Shown here in pieces: positions 1 to 10,062 of a stretch of DNA of 64,000 bases (position 1 is its first letter; every line of letters starts with the position of its first letter). The DNA comes from Ancylostoma caninum. Taxonomy: Eukaryota; Nematoda; Chromadorea; Rhabditida; Ancylostomatidae. The notes beneath the pieces are model-generated. The model made no database searches. It had not been told where the DNA came from and was given only the letters and a program-made list of their open reading frames with translations. The position numbers were made by a program, and so were the translations under genes. Location: positions 5,083,001 to 5,147,000 of the forward strand of contig JBAJFG010000019.1 of the NCBI GenBank assembly GCA_037903475.1, read 5' to 3'.

Positions 1-1045
1 CCTTCGTATTCCTGGATTTGGCTAGTTTTCTTTCTATGTATCTAAGAAAACGTTTCAAGTGATAATTTAGATTCTTGCACACATTTCTGTATTCTTCGTT
101 ATGTAATGGGTCGCGTAATGTGTTGAAAAGCCTCATTTTCAGTTGCATTAGGTTTCTGATGTGGACAGGGTGCTGGTTATTTGATTTGCGTACACTTTTG
201 ACTGGAACATATGTGTCGATCAGTGGATATAGTACATTCAAAAATCGATCATATACATCGTCCATGGAAGAATAGCCGTCGAAGACTTTGAACCAGTCAA
301 TGACTCGGAGAACCAGTTTGATAGATTCAAAATCTGCAGAACGGAAATCATGATATGTCAGTTGAGGAGCAGATCTCGTAGATAACTCATATTTGAAAGA
401 TAAAATCACATGATCTGAGTTTCCCAGAGGTGCATGTTTCTCGATTTGAGATACACTTTCATCTTCACATAGGATAACGTCGAGAGTCATATCCATACGT
501 GTAGAAAATTGTACTTGTTGTTTAAGACCGAGACTTTCGAAAAATGTACCAGAATTAGAATGCTGTCCCGGATAGTAGGTAGAAGACCAATTGATTCCAT
601 TCAGGTTCAAGTCACCGAGTACTACAACATTCTGGGATTCAGCGCAAAGTTCAGAAAGAACTTTAATAAGCTGTTCATCTTTAGCTATGGTACTGTCTGG
701 AGGTCGATATATAAGGATGAATCTGTGGGGTATCATCGTATCAGAAAAGCAGTGAATACATACTAAATCGCTATGCAAGTCATGATTGATTCGACTGTGG
801 TCAAAGGTTAGCGCATTGTGGATCAATATACACGCCCCACCCCCTTTACGCCTCTTTCGATCAGTTCGTATAATAGAATAGGGGAGTTCTCCAATGATTT
901 CAGAGTCATTAATAGTGTCGTTTAGCCATGTTTCCGTTACAAATACAAGAGAGGGCTTAAGAGATGAAATACAACAGTGAAGTTCAGTGATCTTATTACG
1001 TAAACTCCTAGCATTTAACAATACACAGTTAATACCAGGGGAATG
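1..1045 (-). CDS. LINE ORF2, endonuclease domain (partial, open to the window edge)
   Basis: Translating the minus strand from about 1045 gives one frame without a stop to base 1, roughly 345 residues. Endonuclease landmarks appear in order: NARSLRNK near the start, then VTETWL, RTDRKRRKGGG, YRPPDS, GDLNL and finally GNSDHVIL. These correspond to the substrate-contacting asparagine and glutamate, the YRPP loop, the catalytic GDxN and the terminal SDH of APE-type LINE endonucleases. The enzyme nicks target DNA to prime reverse transcription. After SDH the frame continues into the linker (RNVCKNLNYHLKRF), where the reverse transcriptase would follow off-window. An uninterrupted frame of this length suggests a fairly young copy, although ORF1 next to it is frameshifted. 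Confidence 0.85.
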
Positions 1046-1049
1046 ATGC

Positions 1050-1710
1050 TTACTTAGTTTTTTGGAATGGTCGTGATGGAAAGTGATTAGGGATATCACA
1101 AGCCTTAACAACCATGCCACGATAAATCACATATACTTTTTCACCATTGCATTCTGTTACGTTGCGAGTGCGGGCTTCTTTTCTTAGTTCTTTCTCCTTC
1201 ATTCTTTCCGCCTCAGTCATCGATCGTCTCACATATATAGATTTGAATTGTGCGTGTTGACTCAAATTTCTGGCCTTCTTGAGAATCTCGAAATAGGAAC
1301 GTTGTGAAGCAAACACTACTTTTATAAGACGAGCCCTCCCAGTGGAAGGATTGCCCATAAATTTCCACTAGCCGGGCTTCGATTTGCAGAGTGTTCAAAA
1401 TCTCATGCACGGAAGTCTCAGTATGAAGCTGCCGCTGAAAAGAAGGCAACTCACTTTTAGCTTCAGCTAAACCTGCAATAACCACAGAGCGCGATCGTTT
1501 TTCTTCCTCAACTATTTCTTTTGGGGTAGGCGAAAGCAAAAGAACTAGTTCATCTAGAAGAGGAAGCGCCTCTGGAGCTCTATCTTGCAGAATAGACTTC
1601 AACCTACGCAGGACGTCTTCGCTCTGTGGTTGAGATGATGACGCAGAAGCCATTGAAGCGATAGATTCCTTAGCACTTGTGCGGTAGGATGCTTGAGCTT
1701 GAGTATTCAT
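1050..1710 (-). pseudogene. LINE ORF1-like protein, frameshifted
   Basis: Two overlapping minus-strand frames, 1710-1213 and 1358-1050, read as one protein. The first begins MNTQAQASYRTSAKES, is Ser/Ala/Gln-rich at the N-terminus, and contains the segment KRSRSVVIAGLAEAKSE typical of CR1 ORF1 proteins. Its frame runs sensibly to ARLVEIYG near 1355. The sense then continues in the other frame as GRARLIKVVF and a basic coiled stretch (SMTEAERMKEKELRKEART), ending at 1050 just before the endonuclease frame. A single-base indel around 1345-1355 explains the switch. ORF1 proteins coat LINE RNA as nucleic-acid chaperones. Family placement is from the motif style and gene order; no alignment was made. 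Confidence 0.7.
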
Positions 1711-2121
1711 TGAGAGTTGTGGTAACCGGCCGCTCAGTGTGAGAACACAGTCAAGACTAATCAGAATCTAACAAAAACAAAACTTCATTACCTAAAAAAA
1801 ACAACAAGAACATACATACATAACAATTACCTAAAAAAACAATATAATAAACTAAAAAAAACTACAAAAGAAAAATTCAAAAATGGAGCCCGCCCTCCCT
1901 CCCTCCGCTCCCACCAGCCTCTTCTGCTCACCCTCCCGCCCTCCGGCCGGCCATCCTGCAGCCCACCCTCCCGCGCTCCGGTCCGCTACCTCTAGCCGCC
2001 CGGGGCTAGGACGTCGCTGAAAAGAAAAACATGTAGCTCTAAAAAATATGTAAATTAATAAGTAAGCACTTACGTATCAATAAATTTGATTCGATGCCCC
2101 GGGCGGCGGCGGGGGGGGGAG

Positions 2122-2170
2122 GGTGAGGATGGCTGTGGCCGCCTGCATGGCGGCCACAGCCATCCTCACC
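2122..2170. repeat. perfect hairpin, 22-bp arms
   Basis: Bases 2122-2143 and 2149-2170 are exact reverse complements around a 5-base loop (TGCAT). The arms begin GGTGAGGATGGCTGTGG. Origin is unknown; it may be the core of a small foldback element. Confidence 0.85.
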
Positions 2171-2419
2171 TCCGCATTAATAATGTGGGCCGGGAGCGCT
2201 TGCTCCCGGTGCCACAGCTGAAAAATGGACAGATAAGTTGAAGTCCAACAATCGAGAAGTGGTAGTGGAAACCTACCTTGTGGCGAAGCCACTCTATCGC
2301 CAAAACTACAGCGAGAGACACCACTAGCGAAATCATCACAATCTCCAGGTAAGGAACCGGGCACGTCGGCGCCGGTTGCTGCAGGACAGAAGGCCATTGA
2401 TATGGTGCCGCGGGCGGGG

Positions 2420-2448
2420 CCCACGACCCCGGAATTCGGGGTCGTGGG
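2420..2448. repeat. hairpin, 11-bp GC-rich arms
   Basis: CCCACGACCCC (2420-2430) is repeated as its reverse complement at 2438-2448 around a GGAATTC loop. It lies 250 bases from the hairpin at 2122 in the same GC-rich patch. Confidence 0.75.
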
Positions 2449-2727
2449 GTTAGCCCGTTAAGATCATAGTATGCCATAACTCTATAAGTAGGCTTTTTTA
2501 TGGTACAGATGCTCAACTGCAAATAATGTCAAAAGTAAGAAATGAGCATACATGGTGAAGTAACACTAACAGGAAATGGTATAAACATTTATTCATCGGT
2601 GAATGGATTTTGATATATATATAATGCTTATTTCAGTATATAATGCTTATATACATAAATTATATATAATGCTTACTCGAGAACTTGGGTGCATCTTTTG
2701 TTCTTCTCTAACAATTTAATTTTTCAG

Positions 2728-3233
2728 CGTTCAAAATAACGGACCAAGTCTTCTCACCGTAGCGCCACATGAACTTGCATACCAATGGATACATCCTCTT
2801 AAGGGATTGGATTTACCTTCTGGAATTCACTCTAATCTGGGATCAACTGCAAATATTATGTCGGTGATACATAACGCATTATTCGAAGGTATACTGCTAA
2901 GTACTCTCATCAGACTTCACCTTTCATAGCAGAGCAAAGCGTTCACATTCACCTTTTCCTCATCCCCTATACATTATTTTCATTATCACTTGTTTGTAGT
3001 GCTCGACTGTCCTACTCAATCCGCTCATTTCAGGACAACTTAACGACGCGGACATGCTCGACGAAGTGATGGGCACACATTTTGATATCGCTCAACTTCT
3101 GAACATTTTCAGCGAACATGCGTTGAAGGCTATGCCTCTCCGTTCGAAAAGGGACACTGAAAAACTTCGAAATGACATCATAGATGCGGAAAGTGCCAAG
3201 GCATCCATTTTCAGCATCGATGCTATGTCTTGA
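2728..3233 (+). CDS. 3'-terminal two exons of an unrecognised host gene
   Basis: Exon 2728-2888 follows a TTTTTCAG acceptor and ends at AAG|GTATAC. Exon 3034-3233 follows CATTTCAG and ends at TGA. The first exon contributes one base to finish a codon, then 53 codons and one base. The second supplies the other two bases, then 65 codons and the stop, so the phase matches exactly. The joined tail reads from VQNNGPSLLTVAPHELAYQW through GTHFDIAQLLNIFSEHALKA to SIFSIDAMS. Composition is ordinary soluble protein, partly helical and charged near the end. I do not recognise the family and assign no function. Upstream exons must lie to the left; the antisense LINE at 1-1800 lies between them and this tail. 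A poly-A signal follows 67 bases after the stop. Confidence 0.75.
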
Positions 3234-3299
3234 TGAAAACAACCAATGCTGACTGTATCTCATTCCAGCTCGCTACATCTCTGTGTCTGTCTGTCTACA

Positions 3300-3305
3300 A
3301 ATAAA
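3300..3305 (+). terminator. poly-A signal AATAAA of the gene ending at 3233
   Basis: AATAAA lies 67 bases after the stop codon, a normal nematode 3' UTR length. Confidence 0.7.
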
Positions 3306-4447
3306 CGGCTTTTCAACATACATTCCCGCAGTTACATCTCAGCTCTGAGTGATCCTTGTTGATTTACTTTCATTTATTTCGTTACAGTATTAAACCTTTA
3401 TTAACAAGAAATCAAGGTAGATAGAAGGGAATGTAATAGAAAAGAAAACTAGATGTCTTCCAAATTCTTCTTCGTGCTCTGTGCATTGCGATAGCGATCG
3501 ACTCATCCCTGGAATAACAAAACAATTTCAATCGAAAATAGAGGCACTCCGGTTGCACCGAAACATAATATGAACTCACCATCTAAATTATTGAATTCCT
3601 GGTTGATTATGCTGCCATAATCCTTAATTCGTGCTCATCACACTTGCTCGCCACTGTCTATTTTTTTCCGGGGCTTAGCCCCGGACCCCGGTACGAAGCC
3701 CCCTTTGATTTTCGCCCTTTTTATGAAGCCCAGCTTGCCCCCGGGACAGCCTTGCTAGGGCCTGAGTATATCACCTCATGATGGGTCTCGAGATATCAAC
3801 AGAATATGGTCTTACTCGATTCCAACGAAGTGCTTGAAATCTGAAAAAAAAATGATGAAACCCCCAATTTGAAGGTCTAACGTGATATTGGAGTGAATGA
3901 GTTTCCTTGCTAGGAAGCTAGAAGGAGTGGAGCTGAGAAGTTAAGATTGCACATTAAAATGAACTCAGCAACAGCTATTATCGACTGAACAAGTATTGCC
4001 GTGCTAAAAAAACCATGCCGCACCCTCAGCAAGCTTCTTCTGCGGAATGAACCCTCTCGTCCATTGGCCGAGAATTTCGAAATTCTCGGCAAAAGAAACC
4101 CGTGACTTTTCAGACAATTTCGGGAGTAGATCCCGTTCCAGCCGCCGGTAAATCCCCGACAAAACTTTTGAACGAGGACCAATAGCGGGTAAACTGCGAG
4201 CGAAACCACGCATGTTGCGAGCCAAACGCGTTGTCGGGCGAATCGCGGGCTGAAAGCAGAATCATTCAGGCTGATGCACGACCGTCGGGATTTGGCCCGC
4301 CATGTGGGGGCATCGGCCCGCTTTTTGCGGCCAGGACTGACCGCCGGCCATTATCTCCGGAAAACAGCCGGAACGACTACATATTTTGGCTCAATAAGGA
4401 ACTGTCCTGGTCGGAGTGGTTGGTTGGTGATAGTACGGACGTGATAA
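3306..4447. other. intergenic, with one 24-bp perfect palindrome
   Basis: Nothing coding is accepted. GCCGAGAATTTCGAAATTCT starts a 24-bp perfect palindrome at 4067-4090. A short GC hairpin (CCGGGGCTTAGCCCCGG) lies near 3669. Sequence from 4120 to 4380 is GC-rich without a convincing frame. Confidence 0.5.
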
Positions 4448-4680
4448 GGGCAATTTATACTGGATACGTGCGACTGACGCGCATGCGTCTATATGATGAA
4501 GAATAGGGTACAGTCGCATTGCAGTCGCACTGAAGTCGTAGCTTAGACGCACACGTTTACTGTCTCGCGGCGGCCGCGCGTTCTTTTCATTGAGGTTGAC
4601 TGGTCTACATGGAAAATCCCTCTCAAATGGATGCGTTCGACTGACGCGCGACTAACGCAAGCAGCTAGTATAAACTGCCC
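4448..4680. mobile_element. MITE, family A copy 1 (GGGCA..TTTATAC ends)
   Basis: The left end GGGCAATTTATACTGG and the reverse complement of the right end, GGGCAGTTTATACTAG, match. Just inside both ends are CGACTGACGCGCG-type motifs in inverted orientation. No coding capacity. A second copy lies at 57242-57471 with the same ends and the same internal TTCATTGAGG word. Confidence 0.7.
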
Positions 4681-4727
4681 TATAAAGGATGAAGACAACG
4701 CCGGGATAGAATAAATCCGCAGCATGA

Positions 4728-4800
4728 ATGGCCTAGTGGATAAAGCAGCGGACTCTCAATCATTCATAAACAATGGTTCGAATCCGCTCAGTAGTAGAAG
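4728..4800 (+). repeat. tRNA-headed SINE-like sequence
   Basis: TGGCCTAGTGGATAA fits a polymerase III A box and GGTTCGAATCC, about 40 bases later, is a textbook B box. The acceptor stem does not pair well, so I read it as a tRNA-derived retroposon head or tRNA pseudogene. Confidence 0.55.
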
Positions 4801-4897
4801 AAAGCTAGCGCTACGAAAACATGGATGGACTTTGCAAGCAGCCTTCTCTTCTTAATTCTGATGAGAATTTGCACATTTGTGTTGATTCTATACTCCT

Positions 4898-5344
4898 GTG
4901 GATCACTGTAGATCCACAATGGCGTTGAACCCTGCGCTCATCCGTTCGAGACTGTGCGCAAGCAGTGACGTAGCTGCCAGAGGTGGCGTTCAACTGACAG
5001 GTAATTGTGGAGAATGCTGCACCTTGTGCGCTGGGGTAGGTGCAACAGCGCCTGATGGTTTGCGAGCTCATGGCGGCCTGAATGTGGGCAGTACTCGGGC
5101 GGATAGGAATAAAAGCCGCGTTTTCAGTGGCCCTACAGCGGCTTCAACGCGGCTACTTCTCGGGCAAAAACATCCAAATGCTCGTTCCGACTCACGCCCT
5201 CCGCTCGTTCAAAGCGATTTGCCTCCGAAATTATTTGAGCATGGGTTCTTCGACTTTCCCCTGAAGATTAAAGTACATCTTTGTGTTCAGTGGCTCGCAC
5301 ATGTTCGGCTGACGTGGGAATCTCGAACGGGATCCCTGAGTTAA
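4898..5344 (+). other. 148-codon open frame of doubtful status
   Basis: An ATG-started plus-strand frame of 148 residues, Cys/Gly/Ala-rich in the first half. No splice structure, no recognisable domain and no signal peptide. It begins directly downstream of the SINE-like head in a locally GC-rich stretch, where long frames arise easily. A competing minus-strand frame covers 4811-5071. Kept only because of its length. Confidence 0.12.
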
Positions 5345-5684
5345 CACATTGACTTTAAACGAACAACCACTATTTTAGTTGCCAAGACAAGATGAATATG
5401 TTGCGGATGACCCCTTTGAAAATATTTACATTCATATCACCACCTTTCAAGGCACACTCATTCCTATTTTCTGCTCACAATACAAGGTTAACACCAATGA
5501 ACGCTGCCGTCTCAATACGCTCTGATCTAGAAGGGCTCGAAAATGTTAGTCCGTCAAATTTTCTTTTGATAAACGCCACCCGCAGCACAGTGAGGTGTTG
5601 CTACTAGTGTTGCTAAAATGAGGAATTGTCCAATTCTCTTGCGTTTGTTACTAGCAGTTCCCTGTTGATCGTTCGTAAATCATG

Positions 5685-6939
5685 TACAGGGATATCAAAA
5701 AGTTTCCGGCCTGAACCACTTGCAGATTAGCCACCACAGTGAATTTCAAAGGAAATAAATATGCATCCCTGGAAGACCACAACACTCTTCATCTTGTCAT
5801 TTTATTAGACTTATCCAATTTTATAAGAATTTTTATCCCGAATATAAACACCGAACGTAGACTCTTTTTCGTTTTTTGTTTTGTTCCAGTGAAGAGCCGT
5901 TTCAGATTTTCTCACGGATTCTAGTAGATAGCCCCTATACCCCGTCTATAAACTGGCCGAATTAGAAAAACGCATTCGCATGTCATGAACCAATACAATT
6001 TTGTTAAAAAGGATGTCTCAATGAAGAGCCTGAGTTCCGTGGTTGAATTTCTGTAGTCATTTTCCTTGACTCGTTTCAAAAAGGTGTGGAACAAAGTAGC
6101 GTTGTCATTATCTACTTCTTTGGCGTTTACACACATGTGGTTACGTGGTACGATATTTTCTCTATCGCACATAACTTTGGGCGAGACTTTTTCACCCTCG
6201 GTTCCGTGTTCGATCGCACTGTTTTCAGAGATTTACCCGTCCTGACCCACTACTTCATACTTGGGACTTCAAATCTTGGCACTGAATTTGTCACTTCAAG
6301 ATACTACAGAATGTCATTTCCTCTATACACAAAACTCCCGAAGATCTTTTTTTAATATTCAACTAGAATTTTCTCGTTGAACGCCGAAAAGGTTTTGTTT
6401 TAGAGACTCAATGTTCTGCGAAGGTTAAAATTAATAAATGGTAGCTAGAAAATTTCCAAAGGAAGTTATGAATAGCTTAGATCCTTGCACATCTTCTACT
6501 CCTGAAGTCTGTCTGCGATGCTCAATAATTTTTTCTACAGTCGTAGGAATCTGCCCTCGTCTTGTCTCTGCTTGCTGATCAGAGGTTGCTCCATTTCTGA
6601 CCGATTGTCACTCCATTAAAAACATTGAGTTCCGAAATTTTATGTGCGAATGCAAGAAGACTTACTCTTTGTTTAGAATTCTGGGGCGGATTCAGATTTT
6701 CTCCAATTAGTTCGATTACAAAACAGAAATCCGTCGATTGCTTCTCGCTGGATGCAGATTTTTTGAGCGATAACTATACCTTTGTTTGAATAAAACGTTC
6801 TTATTTCTGGGAGTTTTAACGTAATCTCATAAAACTTTATAAACTCATATGAAAGGCTTCACCCTACATGGCGCTTCCAAAACCGTACAGAAATAAGGAG
6901 CAGGCGAGCGGAGGCCGGAAACGTTTTGATACCCCTGTA
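5685..6939 (+). mobile_element. Tc1-like terminal-inverted-repeat element, copy A
   Basis: The left end TACAGGGATATCAAAAAGTT and the reverse complement of the right end, TACAGGGGTATCAAAACGTT, match and continue into TCCGGCC on both sides. The element is about 1255 bp. A second copy in reverse orientation occupies 11093-12311 and aligns along its whole length by eye. TACAG ends are typical of Tc1/mariner elements, but no DDE transposase is visible. Confidence 0.8.
6086..6355 (+). pseudogene. conserved internal reading frame of the TIR element, copy A
   Basis: An 89-codon frame whose second half (SVFDRTVFRDLPVLTHYF, then LGTSNLGTEFVTSRYYR) matches the frame 11588-11884 on the minus strand of copy B, with mostly conservative changes. 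Upstream, around 5990-6100, another conserved piece (QYNFVKKDVSMKSLSSVVEF) is broken by a TAG in this copy but open in copy B. The protein is unknown. It could be the element's own decayed protein or a captured host exon. Confidence 0.5.
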
Positions 6940-7485
6940 GAAATAAAGTCCATTCAGAAAATGAATATGTAGGAACACTTTCCGAAAACCCTCATTCAAT
7001 ATGTCTGCTTGTCACTGTTGTGTAAGAAAAGACGAATAATGATGATTGTTTAGGGAGCCGCATCGTCTGACAAATAAATAAATCGAACAGACTAGAATCG
7101 ACCACATATTTCCTCTACACCCACAGTCTCCTGCTAAAAAGCTTTTTTTCAACATGTAATGAGCAAGCGAAATCAAATTTGAGTTTGTATTATGACTCTG
7201 CTGGTGCTCCTGTTCTGTTACTTGACATAGACACAGAGTCGCGTGAAGCAATGTTAAGAAAATGAATGAGAAAATTTTGTTGGTTTTCCAAATTTTGGAC
7301 GGAATTTCGTATATGAGGTGATTATCATGACAATTGATAAGATCGTGTTCGTCACTTCGAATACACGAACGTCAACTATCTTGGCATTTGAAGCAGGAGG
7401 ATAGCCCAAACGAACCTTGTTAATTCTCGCTCTTACTACCACCGAAAACAGTGGCCAATCCGTACCGCAGATTGCTGATTGAAGT
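6940..7485. other. no feature seen
   Basis: AT-rich sequence without splice-supported frames. The 79-codon minus frame at 7012-7251 has no supporting signals. Confidence 0.4.
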
Positions 7486-7757
7486 ACAGTGGACGGCAAT
7501 GGCGGTGGCCCATCTGCGGCCTCGAGAAGGACGCCTCGCAACCGCACCGCGCGCGGTGGGACCAGTGTCGTCTGCCGTCGGAATGCTATTTCGAAGCTTT
7601 TTTCTTCCCGATTTGGGCAAAAATCCTTGAAATCGGGTAGAAAAGCTGCTAGAAATAGCATAACAGCAGCAGAAAATATCGGTTAGGCACACGCGGCGCG
7701 GTTGCGCGACGTCCTTCTCGGCGCCGCAAATGGGCCACCGCCATTGCTGTCCACTGT
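7486..7757. mobile_element. MITE/foldback element with about 70-bp GC-rich inverted arms
   Basis: The left arm from 7486 (ACAGTGGACGGCAATGGCGG) and the right arm, read in reverse complement from 7757 (ACAGTGGACAGCAATGGCGG), match for about 70 bp with few differences. The unique centre is about 130 bp. ACAGTGG ends suggest a Tc1/mariner-mobilised MITE. I could not fix a target duplication. Confidence 0.8.
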
Positions 7758-8454
7758 TATATGTAGATCATGACTACGAGGATGAAACAAAAGAGAATGT
7801 GTGGGAAAAAATAAAAGATGAATAGAAATCTTCAATTTCGTCGCAATCAAGGCGCCACATTTATGCCCAGCATAAAGTTGTAGCGGTAGCAATGATTGGT
7901 TACGGCGCAACTCCGTGCGAGAGCTATCTATGCGACGACACCTCACTTTCTCCAAAAAGAACGTTGTCGCGGCAGCGATATACCTCCGAACACTGATATA
8001 AGCCTCGGATATGGGGAGACAGCAAGTAGGCCTAAAACTCTCGATGTCGGACATCACAACGCAGTCAGTTCTGCCTATTTTTCCAATATCGTAGCCCCAC
8101 ACTCGCCCTTTCCTAAAATAACGTCTGGTAGGCCTCTTACTGTCATATTCACTCAAAAAAAATTCAAGCGGTATGATAAGTGTGCGCCGCCGTCCAGAAG
8201 TGGGGAACCACAACCTGAGCGCAATATATAAAGCTAAAAAAGTGCAACTTTCTGGCTTTCAGTTACATTGCTTTGCTGCACGATCCTTTTCTTTACCCGC
8301 AGAGTGGCCTCGTGAATTACGCGGGGTGGGGGCTTTGTGTGACAGGAAGCTCTAAATGCCCTCCCAGACGCGTCGAGCTCCCTCCTTTGTCTTCTTCTAT
8401 CGTCCATTTCATAGTTAGTTTAAGTTAATGCATTGGCGTTGAGCACATTTCCAC
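7758..8454. other. overlapping long frames on both strands, none accepted
   Basis: A 176-codon minus frame (8213-7683) and a 111-codon plus frame (7896-8231) overlap. The minus frame ends inside the MITE arm, so it is not a native gene. Neither has splice signals or a recognisable domain. Confidence 0.4.
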
Positions 8455-8530
8455 TGGGCGCGTGTGGTGCAGTGGTAAGAGGTTCGCTGTACACGCACAC
8501 GGTCGATGGATCGCACCCGTGGTGAACCGA
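8455..8530 (+). repeat. tRNA-headed SINE-like sequence
   Basis: TGGTGCAGTGGTAAGAG fits an A box. GGTCGATGGATCGCACCC about 36 bases later is a diverged B box and T arm. A GC-containing body of about 250 bp follows to about 8780. Confidence 0.45.
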
Positions 8531-9017
8531 GCCATTCACCCCTCCGGGGTCGGTAAATTGGTATCATTGGAGTCTGAGAGGATGAAGCACTGACCTGGCA
8601 CATCGGACGTCCCCAGCAAGTCACCGTATAGGGCACACACGCATTCAATGCCTCTACAATGCTCAGATGAAGACGAATGCGTGACGGTGCATCCCACCGG
8701 CGGGATTATCAACGCCGACCACTTTAGCCGCCTTCTCACTGTTTTTCGCCCCAAAACAGTGAGAGGGTGTTTCACACTAATGCGTAGCGTCATCTTCGGA
8801 TCGGCTTACAATTGTTCTACTGACCGGTGCTATCGGACTGCTTGTTTTCGGTGCCGGCACTATGGCTGCTACTCGATCCTCGACGTTGTCCTTTGCCCCA
8901 TCTCTCCCCTACCCTACTGACGTCGGTCTCCTCGATGGAACGGTAGGTAGGAAGGATGAGAGTTCTTGGTTACTCACAACTCCTCCACTCCTCTGGCCTG
9001 GGATTCATGGTGAGCTG
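8531..9017. other. possible SINE body and unique sequence
   Basis: Contains a small inverted pair (CACTGTTTT / AAAACAGTG near 8737-8762). No gene. Confidence 0.35.
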
Positions 9018-9572
9018 TTTGCCTGATGGACGTGCCCGTGGGCGGGACCTAAGCTGGCAAACCGCTACGCGAGCGGGCAAACACAATCGGGCAAAAGCCA
9101 GACTTACCAGATGCTCTGCTAATGTCCCTAGAGTATGTGGGAGGTGCAGAATAACCAAAACACTTTATTAATTGTACATAACAGGCACGGAACTTTTTGA
9201 TTTCCTTGCTCTAATTTCTTTGAAATCAATGCTAATCTTCGTATTTAGGTAAGAGAACAGGAATTTCTAGGAGATACAGGCCTGATCCCGGACAAGTACA
9301 TGTTTATAAGAGATAGAATTAGAAAAGAGTATATAGGTTTTTTTTTCAAAATGCTTCTTCCATAGATCTGTGCTTATTATGCTAAATCAATAATCTTTTT
9401 TTTATTGTTCTGCATCTCTCACATGTTCTAGGGACATTAAGAGAGCATCTGATAAGTCCAAGTTTTTGTCCGATCGTATAGCCGTTTGCCCGATCGTGTA
9501 GCTGTTTGCCCGAATTCGGAGTGGTTTGCCCGATTAGGCCTCGCCTACGGACACGCCCATTGGGCGAACCTT
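9018..9572. mobile_element. foldback element with CGGGCAAAC-repeat arms
   Basis: The left arm (9018 to about 9155) and the right arm (about 9415 to 9572) are inverted repeats sharing GGCGGGACCT/GGCGAGGCCT, repeated CGGGCAAAC words, AGATGCTCT, AATGTCCCTAGA and GTGCAGAA. The arms differ in the number of CGGGCAAAC words. The centre is AT-rich and unique. No coding capacity. Confidence 0.8.
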
Positions 9573-10062
9573 TAAAGAGTTTTGCAAATAGTGGCTTTTC
9601 ACAGTAATTAGCGTAATTGTCGATGAAGAATTATTTGATGCTGAGATCTTTTTTGATCGAGGAGTCATTTGCTCACATTTCCATGCGTGCATCATATCGG
9701 GAAACTACAGGGAATACTCGCTTGAACTCGCGTCCACTTTGTCACACAAGCGAATGGATAAGTAATCTCTTTAGACCCTTATTCGATTCCCATGATGATG
9801 AAACCGACAACGATAGAAATTACTGTAAAAAATTCCTACTCTAAAATTGCTTTTTAAACAGCAACTTAGATCGGATTTCATGCTATATTTACTCTGTGAA
9901 ATAAAAGCTTCTTAGTTTCTCGTCAAGTGCCCTTTTGTCAATATCTCCCCCATCTTTTCAAATGTACACTCATCCAAAGTAGTACAGGGTCTATGGCAAG
10001 GTTCAGTGATCCATCGATCGAGGGATGCCGAGGTCGCGATAATAGTGTGCCAGGGATGTGGG
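9573..10062. other. no feature seen
   Basis: A 75-codon plus frame at 9617-9844 has no supporting signals. Confidence 0.4.

Larger units (their letters stand above)
1..1800 (-). mobile_element. CR1-like non-LTR retrotransposon (LINE), 5' part, continues beyond the left edge
   Basis: Reading leftward on the minus strand there is an ORF1-like protein (1710 to 1050) followed by an APE-type endonuclease frame (about 1045 to the edge). This is the order found in CR1-clade LINEs. The 5' end is not sharply defined; A-rich sequence at 1780-1870 may be leader or flank. The reverse transcriptase and 3' end must lie outside the window. The element sits upstream of the exons at 2728-3233 in the opposite orientation, so it is probably in an intron or upstream flank of that gene. 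The 3' fragment at 45715-46640 may belong to the same or a sister family. Confidence 0.85.
1801..2727. other. non-coding, GC-rich patch with hairpins
   Basis: No supported gene. From 1880 to 2450 the base composition is much richer in G+C than the surroundings and contains CCCTCC-type pyrimidine tracts and a poly-G run. Minus-strand frames here (2077-2522) are low-complexity products of that composition and were not accepted. Confidence 0.5.

Noticed and set aside
2077..2522. 115- and 118-codon minus frames in the GC-rich patch
   Set aside because: Overlapping frames of low complexity over hairpins and a poly-G run; no splice context.
3390..3625. Possible tail-to-tail minus-strand gene end facing the gene at 2728-3233
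   Set aside because: A donor at 3580 and an acceptor at 3508 exist, but the only frame joining them reads through the AATAAA, and the other frames hit stops at or before the junction.
7683..8213. 176-codon minus-strand open frame
   Set aside because: It terminates inside the inverted arm of the MITE at 7486-7757, is overlapped by a plus-strand frame of 111 codons and shows no domain or splice signal.
8990..9010. CCTGGGATTCATG resembling a family C MITE end
   Set aside because: No partner end within 300 bp and no CTG flanking pair; it lies just outside another foldback element.
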